Assembly: GCF_000786655.1 (NCBI RefSeq)
Contig: NZ_JROM01000058.1
Coordinates: 62,001 to 126,000 of the forward strand
DNA: 64,000 nucleotides
Direction of reading: 5' to 3'
From: Kocuria marina
GTDB lineage: Bacteria; Actinomycetota; Actinomycetes; Actinomycetales; Micrococcaceae
Shown here: positions 56,910-64,000 of the stretch, piece after piece
Position numbering within the stretch: the first letter of the stretch is position 1
Layout: each line of letters begins with the position of its first letter
Position numbers and translations under genes: made by a program
Notes under the pieces: model-generated
Seen by the model: only the letters and a program-made list of their open reading frames with translations
What the model was told of the DNA's origin: nothing
The model's database searches: none

Positions 56910-58628
56910 ATGGCACTACCCAATGCCCGCCCCGTCCGCGCGCCACGCGGTACCGAGATCAGTGCCAAGAGTTGGCAGACCGAGGCGCCCCTGCGGATGC
57001 TCATGAACAACCTGGACCCGGAGGTCGCGGAGCGCCCCGACGATCTCGTGGTCTACGGAGGCACCGGCCGCGCAGCCCGCAGCTGGGAGGCGTTCGACGC
57101 CATCATCGAGACCCTGCGTGAGCTGGAGGAGGACGAGACCCTGCTCGTGCAGTCCGGCAAGCCCGTGGGTGTCCTGCGCACCCACAAGTGGGCCCCGCGC
57201 GTGCTGATCGCCAACTCCAACCTCGTGGGCGACTGGGCCACGTGGCCCGAGTTCCGCAAGCTCGAGGACGAGGGCCTCATGATGTACGGCCAGATGACCG
57301 CGGGGTCCTGGATCTACATCGCCACGCAGGGCATCCTGCAGGGCACGTACGAGACCTTCTACGCCGTCGCCCGCAAGATGTACGAGGACGGCCGCCTGAA
57401 CGAACCCACCCTGGCCGGGACCCTGACCATCACCGGCGGGTGCGGCGGCATGGGAGGCGCGCAGCCGCTCGCCGTGACGTTGAACGGGGGCGCGTGCCTC
57501 GTCGTCGACGTGGACGAGACCCGCCTGAAGCGGCGCCAGTCCAAGCGCTACCTGGACGAGGTGGAGACGGACCTGGATGCCGCGCTGGAGAAGGTCAATG
57601 CCGCCAAGGCTGAGCGTCGCGCGCTGTCGGTGGGCTACGTGGGCAACGCGGCGGACGTGTTCCCGGAGTTGCTACGGCGTCATCGCGCGGGTGAGATCTC
57701 CGTGGACGTCGTCACGGACCAGACCTCCGCGCACGATCCCCTGTCCTACCTGCCCACCGAGTTCACCGTGGAGCAGTGGGATGCCGAGGCCAAGGCCGAT
57801 CCCATCGGGTTCACCAAGAAGGCCCAGGAGGCCATGGCCGCGCAGGTCCAGGCCATGGTGGAGTTCCAGGACGAGGGCGCCGAGGTCTTCGACTACGGCA
57901 ACTCCATCCGCGACGAGGCCCGTCACGCCGGGTACACCCGCGCCTTCGAGTTCCCCGGCTTCGTCCCGGCGTACATCCGCCCGCTGTTCTGCGAGGGTCT
58001 CGGCCCGTTCCGCTGGGTCGCGCTGTCGGGTGATCCCAAGGACATCGAGGTCACGGACGCCGCGATCAAGGAGCTGTTCCCCGACAACAAGCACCTGCAC
58101 GAATGGATCGACGCCGCCCAGGAGCACGTGGAGTTCGAGGGCCTGCCCGCGCGGATCTGCTGGCTCGGCTACGGCGAGCGCCACAAGGCGGGTCTGCTGT
58201 TCAACCGGCTCGTGGCGGAGGGCAAGGTCTCCGCGCCCATCGTGATCGGGCGCGACCACCTGGATTCCGGTTCGGTGGCCTCCCCCTACCGCGAGACCGA
58301 GTCCATGAAGGACGGTTCGGACGCCATTGCGGACTGGCCGCTGCTCAACGCACTCACCGCGGCGTCCTCCGGTGCCACGTGGGTGTCCATCCACCACGGC
58401 GGTGGCGTGGGCATCGGGCGTTCCATCCACGCGGGTCAGGTCTCCGTGGCGGACGGCACCGATCTCGCGGCGCAGAAGCTCGAGCGCCTGCTCACCAACG
58501 ACCCCGGCATGGGGGTGATCCGCCACGCGGACGCGGGTTACGAGCGTGCCGTCCAGGTGGCCGACGAGCGCGGGGTCAACATTCCCATGCACAACGACCT
58601 GCAGGCCACCCGTCAGGCGCAGCGATGA
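56910..58628 (+). CDS. hutU: Urocanate hydratase
   Basis: NAD+-dependent urocanase: urocanate to 4-imidazolone-5-propionate. 572 residues, normal length. [21 protein letters not shown] at the start, [22 protein letters not shown] (about 172-193) is the NAD motif, [13 protein letters not shown] (about 330) and [17 protein letters not shown] (about 351-367, with the active-site cysteine) are conserved; the C-terminal [17 protein letters not shown] is present. GGAGGAG precedes the ATG. First gene of hutUIH; overlaps hutI by 4 bp. Confidence 0.95.
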   Translation: MALPNARPVRAPRGTEISAKSWQTEAPLRMLMNNLDPEVAERPDDLVVYGGTGRAARSWEAFDAIIETLRELEEDETLLVQSGKPVGVLRTHKWAPRVLIANSNLVGDWATWPEFRKLEDEGLMMYGQMTAGSWIYIATQGILQGTYETFYAVARKMYEDGRLNEPTLAGTLTITGGCGGMGGAQPLAVTLNGGACLVVDVDETRLKRRQSKRYLDEVETDLDAALEKVNAAKAERRALSVGYVGNAADVFPELLRRHRAGEISVDVVTDQTSAHDPLSYLPTEFTVEQWDAEAKADPIGFTKKAQEAMAAQVQAMVEFQDEGAEVFDYGNSIRDEARHAGYTRAFEFPGFVPAYIRPLFCEGLGPFRWVALSGDPKDIEVTDAAIKELFPDNKHLHEWIDAAQEHVEFEGLPARICWLGYGERHKAGLLFNRLVAEGKVSAPIVIGRDHLDSGSVASPYRETESMKDGSDAIADWPLLNALTAASSGATWVSIHHGGGVGIGRSIHAGQVSVADGTDLAAQKLERLLTNDPGMGVIRHADAGYERAVQVADERGVNIPMHNDLQATRQAQR

Positions 58629-59926
58629 ACGAGCGTCACACCTCGCCCCGCCCCGCCGCCTCCCCCAGTGCGGTTGACGACGTCGCTCGCGGCCGGAGCG
58701 CGGACGGTCACCCGGGTGCCGGGCCGTCCACCCCCGGCCCGGGAACGGGAGGATCCGAGCTGATCACCGGGATCGGTGAGTTGCACACCGTGGACCCCGC
58801 TCGAGGTGAGGATGCCGTGCTGCGGGACGCCGCCGTCGTCGTCGAGAACGGGGTGATCGCCTGGGTGGGGCCCGCCGCCGAGGCACCCGCGGCGGACCGC
58901 GCCGTGGACCTCGAGGGCCGGGCGGTGCTGCCGGGTTGGGTGGATTCCCACACGCACCTGGTGTTCGCCGGGGATCGCGGCGAGGAGTTCGCGGCGCGGA
59001 TGGCCGGGCAGGCCTACGCGGCGGGAGGCATCGGCGTCACCACCCGGGCCACGCGGGAGGCCGACGACGAGACCCTGCGCGGTCTCGTCGCCCACCGGGT
59101 GGCCGACGCCGTGGCCGGTGGCACCACGTACCTCGAGACCAAGACGGGCTACGGCCTGGACGTGGAGCAAGAGCTGCGCGCGGCCAGGATCGCAGCGGAA
59201 GCGGCGGACGACGTCACCTACCTGGGCGCTCACCTGGTGCCCGAGGGTGTGGACCCGGACGAGTACGTGGCCACGGTGTGCGGGCCCATGCTCGAGGCCG
59301 TGGCCCCGTACGCGCAGTGGGCGGACGTGTTCTGCGAGCGCGGCGCGTTCACCCCCGAGCAATCCCGGATGGTGCTGGAAGCCTGCCGGGACGCGGGGCT
59401 CGGACTGCGGGTGCACGGCAACCAGCTGGGCCCCGGTGAGGGCGTGGCCCTGGCCGTGGAGCTGGGTGCCGCGTCCGTGGATCACTGCAACTTCCTCTCG
59501 AACGCGGACATCGCCGCGCTCGCGGGTTCGGACACCGTGGCCACCGTGCTGCCGGCGTGCGACCTTTCCACCCGAGCACCGCTGGCTCCGGCCCGTGAGC
59601 TGCTCGACGCGGGCGCCACTGTGGCGATCGCGTCCAACTGCAACCCCGGGACCAGCTACACGACCTCCATGAACTTCTGCGTGGCCACCGCGGTGCTGCA
59701 GATGCACCTCACGGTGGACGAGGCGATCCGCGCGGCCACCCTGGGCGGCGCGAAGGCGTTGCGTCGGGATGTCTCCGCACCGGGGCGGCCCGCCGTGGGC
59801 CACATCGCGGTGGGAACGCGCGCGGATCTCCACGTGCTGGACGCCCCGCACGCGGTCCACCTGGCTTACCGCCCCGGCATGCCCCTCACCTGGGGCGTGT
59901 GGCGGGCGGGCCGCCGGGAGCTCTGA
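58625..59926 (+). CDS. hutI: Imidazolonepropionase
   Basis: Amidohydrolase of 433 residues that opens 4-imidazolone-5-propionate to N-formimidoyl-glutamate. [21 protein letters not shown] (about 107-127) gives the HxH metal ligands; [12 protein letters not shown] (about 260), VDHCNFLSN (about 286) and [14 protein letters not shown] (about 339-352) supply the remaining His/Asp and substrate contacts. The first 40 residues are a Pro/Ser/Gly-rich extension not usual for the enzyme; an internal start is possible. Coupled to hutU by an ATGA overlap. Confidence 0.93.
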   Translation: MNERHTSPRPAASPSAVDDVARGRSADGHPGAGPSTPGPGTGGSELITGIGELHTVDPARGEDAVLRDAAVVVENGVIAWVGPAAEAPAADRAVDLEGRAVLPGWVDSHTHLVFAGDRGEEFAARMAGQAYAAGGIGVTTRATREADDETLRGLVAHRVADAVAGGTTYLETKTGYGLDVEQELRAARIAAEAADDVTYLGAHLVPEGVDPDEYVATVCGPMLEAVAPYAQWADVFCERGAFTPEQSRMVLEACRDAGLGLRVHGNQLGPGEGVALAVELGAASVDHCNFLSNADIAALAGSDTVATVLPACDLSTRAPLAPARELLDAGATVAIASNCNPGTSYTTSMNFCVATAVLQMHLTVDEAIRAATLGGAKALRRDVSAPGRPAVGHIAVGTRADLHVLDAPHAVHLAYRPGMPLTWGVWRAGRREL

Positions 59927-60055
59927 CTGCGCTTTCCCCGAGCTCCTACGCCAGGCCTCCTCATCGCCACACCCCTCGTGCGGTTGCTGACCTAGTCACG
60001 CACCGACCGCATCTGCACCCCCAGCCACGACCTCCCACCGAAGGGAACACTTCAC

Positions 60056-61621
60056 ATGACCATCAACGCCGACAACGAGACGCCCGCCACCGTGCTGCTC
60101 GGTTCCTCCGGGACGACCGTGGCGGACGTGATCGCCGTGGCCCGCCACGGTGCGCGCGTCGAACTGACCTCCGAGGCCCGCGAACACGTCGCACAGGTGC
60201 GCCGACACATCGACGCCCTGGCCGCGTCGGACGTGCCCGCGTACGGGATCTCCACCGGCTTCGGGGCGCTGGCCAACAAGCACATCCCGCTGGAGAAGCG
60301 CACGCGGCTGCAGAAGTCCCTGGTGCGCTCCCACGCTGCGGGCACTGGGCCCATCGTGGAGCGGGAGGTGGTGCGGGCGCTGATGTTCCTGCGCGCCAAG
60401 ACCCTGGCGTCCGGGCACACGGGCATCCGCGTGGAGACCCTGGAGACGATGCTCGCCGTGCTCAACTCGGGCATCACCCCGGTGGTGCACGAGTTCGGCT
60501 CGCTGGGCTGCTCGGGTGACCTGGCGCCGCTCGCCCACTGCGCGCTCGTGCTCATGGGCGAGGGCCGCGCCGTCGGACCCGACGGCACCGAACGCCCGGT
60601 GCCCGAGCTGCTCGCCGAGGCCGAGATCGAGCCCGTGACCCTCGCCGAGAAGGAGGGCCTGGCGCTGATCAACGGCACGGACGGCATGCTGGGCCAGCTC
60701 ATCATGGCGCTGGCGGACCTGCAGCACCTGCTGACCGCCGCGGACATCACCGCCGCGTTCTCGGTGGAGGGTCTGCTGGGTACGGATCGCGTGTTCATCC
60801 CCGAACTGCATGAACCCCTGCGTCCCCACCCGGGCCAGGCGGACGCCGCCGCGAACATGCTCAAGGTGCTCGAGGGGTCCGGCATCGTGGCCTCCCACCG
60901 CTTGGGCGACGACCGCGTGCAGGACGCGTACTCCCTGCGCTGCGCTCCCCAGGTGGCCGGCGGCAGCCGGGACACCGCGCGCTACGCGCTGTCCGTCGCC
61001 CAGCAGGAACTCGCGGCGGCGGTGGACAACCCCGTGGTCCTGGACGACGGCACCGTGAGTTCCAACGGGAACTTCCACGGCGCCCCGGTGGCCTACGTAC
61101 TGGACTTCATGGCCATCCCGATCGCGGATCTCGCGTCCATGTCGGAGCGGCGTACCGACCGCATGCTGGACCCCGCCCGTTCCCACGGCCTGCCCCCGTT
61201 CCTTGCGGAGGACCCTGGGACGGACTCCGGTCTGATGATCGCCCAGTACACGCAGGCGGGCCTGGTCTCGGACATGAAGCGGTTGGCCGTGCCGGCCTCG
61301 GTCGATTCGATCCCCAGCTCGGCCATGCAGGAGGACCACGTGTCGATGGGGTGGCACGCCGCCCGCAAACTGCGCCAGGCCGTGCTGAATCTGCGCCGGG
61401 TGCTCGCGATCGAGCTGATGACCGCGACCCGGGCCATTGCCCTGCGCGCACCCCTGGAACCCGGGGCGGCGTCGTCGGCGGTGCTGCAGCAACTGCACGG
61501 CCGCGTGGGAACGCCGGGCCCGGACCGCTTCCTGGCCCCAGAGATCGAGGCCGCGGAGGAGTACGTCGCGTCCGGGCAGCTCGTGCGCACCGTGGAGTCG
61601 GTGACGGGTCCACTGCGCTGA
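60056..61621 (+). CDS. hutH: Histidine ammonia-lyase
   Basis: First step of histidine breakdown: histidine to urocanate and ammonia; 521 residues. The cofactor loop reads GSLGCSGDLAPLAH with Cys152-Ser153-Gly154 in the place of the usual Ala-Ser-Gly that cyclises to MIO; Ser and Gly are kept, so cofactor formation is still expected. YGISTGFGALANKHI, QDAYSLRCAPQVAGG and SSNGNFHGAPVAY are conserved. GAAGGGAA precedes the ATG. It lies 129 bp after hutI; a hairpin follows it. Confidence 0.94.
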   Translation: MTINADNETPATVLLGSSGTTVADVIAVARHGARVELTSEAREHVAQVRRHIDALAASDVPAYGISTGFGALANKHIPLEKRTRLQKSLVRSHAAGTGPIVEREVVRALMFLRAKTLASGHTGIRVETLETMLAVLNSGITPVVHEFGSLGCSGDLAPLAHCALVLMGEGRAVGPDGTERPVPELLAEAEIEPVTLAEKEGLALINGTDGMLGQLIMALADLQHLLTAADITAAFSVEGLLGTDRVFIPELHEPLRPHPGQADAAANMLKVLEGSGIVASHRLGDDRVQDAYSLRCAPQVAGGSRDTARYALSVAQQELAAAVDNPVVLDDGTVSSNGNFHGAPVAYVLDFMAIPIADLASMSERRTDRMLDPARSHGLPPFLAEDPGTDSGLMIAQYTQAGLVSDMKRLAVPASVDSIPSSAMQEDHVSMGWHAARKLRQAVLNLRRVLAIELMTATRAIALRAPLEPGAASSAVLQQLHGRVGTPGPDRFLAPEIEAAEEYVASGQLVRTVESVTGPLR

Positions 61622-61628
61622 CCCGAGC

Positions 61629-61655
61629 GCCCACCGCACGCCCTGTGCGGTGGGC
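61629..61655 (+). terminator. Terminator after hutH
   Basis: GCCCACCGCAC (61629-61639) pairs with GTGCGGTGGGC (61645-61655), five-base loop, 8 bp after the hutH stop. Confidence 0.75.
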
Positions 61656-61699
61656 CCCGCCGCCTGTATCGTGGCTCACACGCGTGAAGGGAGCATCCC

Positions 61700-61993
61700 A
61701 TGCCCGTCTACGAATTCCGCTGCGAGACCTGCGGGCCGTTCGAGGCGCACCACGCGATGACGGATGTGCCCCGCTCCCGGGAGTGCCCCGCGTGCGGCAC
61801 GACTGCCCGCCGCGTCTTCTCCGTGGCCGGGTTGTCCCGCGCGAACTCCCCGCGGGCCCGCGCCATTGACGACGCCGCCCGCTCGGCTGAAGCGCCCGAC
61901 GTCGTCAGCTCCGTCCCCCGGCAGACGGGAGGACGAGGAGCCCCACCGGCCGTGTCCCGCGACCCACGGCACCTGAAACTGCCGCGGCCCTGA
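61700..61993 (+). CDS. fmdB: FmdB-type zinc-ribbon protein
   Basis: 97 residues. MPVYEFRCETCGPFEAHHAM and CPACGTTARRVFSVAG form the two CxxC halves of the FmdB zinc ribbon; the rest is polar and Arg/Pro-rich. The family is associated with amide/formamide hydrolase operons, as a proposed regulator. It precedes the formamidase gene by 58 bp. GAAGGGAG lies upstream of the ATG. Confidence 0.85.
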   Translation: MPVYEFRCETCGPFEAHHAMTDVPRSRECPACGTTARRVFSVAGLSRANSPRARAIDDAARSAEAPDVVSSVPRQTGGRGAPPAVSRDPRHLKLPRP

Positions 61994-62006
61994 GTATCCC
62001 GCTCGA

Positions 62007-62029
62007 CCCCGCGGGAGCTCCCCGCGGGG
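62007..62029 (+). terminator. GC-rich hairpin between fmdB and fmdA
   Basis: CCCCGCGGG (62007-62015) pairs with CCCGCGGGG (62021-62029). Could attenuate or stabilise the fmdA transcript. Confidence 0.45.
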
Positions 62030-62051
62030 ATCATCAGAAAGGTTCCGGATC

Positions 62052-63308
62052 ATGCCAGAAGTAATTTTCCCGCTCGATTCCACCAAACCGTTCACGGATC
62101 AGAAGCTCACCGGTCACAACCGCTGGCACCCGGACATCCCGCCCGTGGCCACGCTCAAGCGCGGCGAGAGCTACCGTATCGACTGCCGGGAATGGTTCGA
62201 CGGAGCGATCAAGAACGATGACTCCGCGGACGACATCCGCGATGCGCCCCTCAACAAGGTGCACGCGCTCTCGGGGCCGTTCGCCGTGGAGGGCGCCCAA
62301 CCGGGTGACCTACTCGTGGTCGACATCCTGGACCTCGGTCCCGTTCCGCAGGAGGAAGGACCGCTCGCCGGGCAGGGCTGGGGTTACACCGGGATCTTCG
62401 CCCAGAAGAACGGCGGCAGCTTCCTGGTGGAGCAGTTCCCGGATGCGTACAAGGCCGTCTGGGACTTCCAGGGCGGGGAGTGCACGTCCCGCCACATTCC
62501 CGGGGTGCGATTCACCGGTATGACCCACCCGGGGCTCATGGGCACGGCTCCGTCCGCAGCGCTACTGAAGAAGTGGAACAAGCGCGAAGGGGATTTGATC
62601 GCTACGGACCCGGATCGGGTGCCTCCCCTGGCCCTGCCCCCGGAGCCGGATTCGGCCATCCTGGGATCCCTCGGGGGTGAGGACTTCGACCGGGTGGCGT
62701 CGGAGGCCGCCCGTACCGCTCCCCCGCGGGAGAACGGTGGCAACCAGGACATCAAGAACTTCACCAAGGGGTCCCGCGTGTTCTACCCGGTGTTCGTCCC
62801 GGGCGCTCACCTGTCCGTCGGTGATCTGCACTTCTCCCAGGGGGACGGTGAGATCACGTTCTGCGGTGGCATCGAGATGGGCGGGTTCATCGACCTCCAC
62901 GTGGACGTGATCAAGGGCGGCATGGAGACCTACGGCGTGACGGAGAACGCCATCTTCATGCCGGGACGCAACGGTCCGGTGTACTCGGAATGGCTCGCGT
63001 TCTCGGGTACCTCCGTCACCCTCGAGGGCGAACAGCGCTACCTCGACTCCCAGCTCGCATACCAGCGGGCCGTCCTGCACGCGATCGATTACCTCTCGAA
63101 GTTCGGATGGTCCAAGGAACAGGCCTACCTACTTCTGGGGGCGGCGCCGATCGAGGGCCGCTTCTCGGGGGTCGTGGACATCCCCAATTCCTGCGCCACC
63201 GTGTATCTCCCCACGGAGATCTTCGACGTAAACATTCGCCCCTCCACCGACGGACCTGCGCGGGTGGATCCGGGCATGGACGCACCGAGGTCCATGAATC
63301 CGGGATAG
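62052..63308 (+). CDS. fmdA: Formamidase (acetamidase/formamidase family)
   Basis: Hydrolyses formamide to formate and ammonia; 418 residues, near the family norm. The N-terminal NRWHPDIPPVATLKRGES, the GPFAVEGAQPGDLLVVDILDLG strand (about 77-98), HPGLMGTAPS (about 159-168) and GAHLSVGDLHFSQGDGEITFCGGIEMGG (about 252-279; conserved Glu/Cys of the active centre) are family markers. Paired with fmdB directly after the hut genes: HutG makes formamide, so FmdA recovers its nitrogen. AGAAAGG precedes the ATG. Confidence 0.92.
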   Translation: MPEVIFPLDSTKPFTDQKLTGHNRWHPDIPPVATLKRGESYRIDCREWFDGAIKNDDSADDIRDAPLNKVHALSGPFAVEGAQPGDLLVVDILDLGPVPQEEGPLAGQGWGYTGIFAQKNGGSFLVEQFPDAYKAVWDFQGGECTSRHIPGVRFTGMTHPGLMGTAPSAALLKKWNKREGDLIATDPDRVPPLALPPEPDSAILGSLGGEDFDRVASEAARTAPPRENGGNQDIKNFTKGSRVFYPVFVPGAHLSVGDLHFSQGDGEITFCGGIEMGGFIDLHVDVIKGGMETYGVTENAIFMPGRNGPVYSEWLAFSGTSVTLEGEQRYLDSQLAYQRAVLHAIDYLSKFGWSKEQAYLLLGAAPIEGRFSGVVDIPNSCATVYLPTEIFDVNIRPSTDGPARVDPGMDAPRSMNPG

Positions 63309-63526
63309 AGCGAGGGAGAAAAGCGACGCTATTTCAGCACCGTAGAAGTATGTGAATCTGGACGATCTTTTCCCAGATGCATGGAAGAGGTACGAAAGAA
63401 GGTCCCCACTCCAAGTTGGTAAGCCCCGAGCCGACAGACAACGGCACGAGAGAACCGTCTACAAGATCACCTGGTCATGCACGATACTGTGCGGATGTAC
63501 TACAACAGGTCACCGCGGGATGATCC
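63309..63526. other. Lower-GC spacer with a possible gene remnant
   Basis: GC content drops clearly here. A short frame from GTG 63352 reads NLDDLFPDAWKRYERRSPL before losing coding character; it could be the start of a lost gene. No function recognised. Confidence 0.35.
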
Positions 63527-64000
63527 CTACAGAGAAATCCTTTCACCTAGCCAATGCGTAATTTGGTCACGCACCCCTGGCGCAGCCAAACGGATGCGAT
63601 CATAGACGGCGTCCAAGTCAGAACGCTCACGCGAATTCTGTCGGAGCCATCGCAGTAGCGTCTTTTTGTCCGCTGCAGGGAGGCGGCGCGCACTCGCAAG
63701 GAGATCGTCAAATGATTCTCCTGAGCCGCTCTCAGCCCGAACTGTTTCGTTGCATCTAGCACATTCACAACGAAGATTGTCAAGCTTGTTGCTACCACCC
63801 TGCTGGGCAGGAATAACGTGACCGATCGTCATGCGCGCCGGGTTTCGAGGCGGCTCAGGATAGTTCTCTGCCGCACCCACGCCACAGATCGTGCAGCGGG
63901 ATCCATCCCGCTCCAGCACTTTGCGACGTGTATGCGGATCAATACTGCTGGTGTCATCGGGCTTGGAGTCGAGAGATCCGGGCCACCAGCCATGTTGGCG
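63527..64000 (-). CDS. HNH endonuclease, 5' end beyond the window
   Basis: Open to the window edge (158 codons before the stop at 63527). The entering frame reads GWWPGSLDSKPDDTSSIDPHTRRKVLERDGSRCTICG (shown in two parts elsewhere), then MTIGHVIPAQQGGSNKLDNLRCECARCNE: two CxxC zinc knuckles (CTIC, CARC) around the HVIP...N HNH core. RKVLERDGSRC is the usual lead-in of stand-alone HNH nucleases, including type II restriction enzymes. Codon use and GC are lower than in the rest of the window, suggesting transfer. A methyltransferase partner, if any, is outside. Confidence 0.8.
   Translation of the reverse strand, partial: RQHGWWPGSLDSKPDDTSSIDPHTRRKVLERDGSRCTICGVGAAENYPEPPRNPARMTIGHVIPAQQGGSNKLDNLRCECARCNETVRAESGSGESFDDLLASARRLPAADKKTLLRWLRQNSRERSDLDAVYDRIRLAAPGVRDQITHWLGERISL

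Overview
The window is about 70% GC or higher, uses GTG starts often, and has short intergenic gaps, ATGA/GTGA overlaps, and strong GGAGG-type ribosome binding sites. It holds an M. luteus-type pyrimidine-dimer glycosylase, a Corynebacterium-like qsu cluster, a HutR-type hut regulon and a CDGSH/Iron_redox pair. Together these point to an actinobacterium of the Micrococcaceae, most likely Kocuria or a close relative (inference from gene content; not tested by alignment). No rRNA, tRNA, CRISPR array, intact insertion sequence or prophage gene is visible.

Layout. 1-4.5 kb: the 5' part of D-serine dehydratase (cut by the window edge), then a shikimate-catabolic operon (3-dehydroshikimate dehydratase, shikimate/quinate dehydrogenase, IclR regulator) divergent from its MHS-type transporter. 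6-12 kb: an MFS exporter, small genes, and a GMC oxidoreductase bracketed by two near-identical 68-bp direct repeats; then an Old Yellow Enzyme. 12-19.6 kb: a zone of gene decay. It holds an aldehyde dehydrogenase remnant, mgtE split by one in-frame amber codon, a shattered YtcJ-like amidohydrolase, an MHS transporter with an internal deletion, and a flavin monooxygenase lacking its middle. Intact thioesterase and MFS genes lie among them. 19.5-24.5 kb: a flavin monooxygenase/carnitine acyltransferase operon, an aminotransferase and a TetR regulator. 24.6-35.2 kb: a DedA protein, a DNA-repair block (pyrimidine dimer glycosylase, Ada-AlkA fusion, Ogt), a glycosyltransferase, two methyltransferases, an MDR-type MFS, GNATs and a VanW protein.

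35.4-41.2 kb is an oxidative-stress/iron block: KatE catalase, an Iron_redox protein with a CDGSH Fe-S protein, a 55-residue acidic protein, a TauE/SafE exporter, and Ohr behind a perfect palindromic operator. 41.4-43.7 kb is a second decayed zone (TauE, rhodanese-YgaP, acyl-CoA synthetase). 43.8-44.9 kb carries an HTH protein/PIN-domain pair that looks like a toxin-antitoxin module. 45-54 kb holds a GNAT, an NmrA-like protein, photolyase, a lipoprotein-like intradiol dioxygenase, a serine-type transporter, a zinc alcohol dehydrogenase divergent from OhrR, and an amino-acid permease.

53.9-63.3 kb is a complete histidine-utilisation region: hutG plus permease, divergent hutR, a ZIP transporter, hutU-hutI-hutH, then fmdB-fmdA. 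HutG releases formamide and FmdA hydrolyses it, so the region can take histidine to glutamate, ammonia and formate. Two copies of a palindrome, TCTGGTATYCCAGA, sit before hutR/hutG and before hutU. The window ends in an HNH nuclease gene cut by the edge, in lower-GC DNA.

The least explained items are the HTH/PIN pair with a terminator-like hairpin between its genes, the Iron_redox/CDGSH pair, the carnitine-acyltransferase/monooxygenase operon, the repeat-bracketed GMC oxidoreductase, and the repeated pattern of genes carrying clean internal in-frame deletions.
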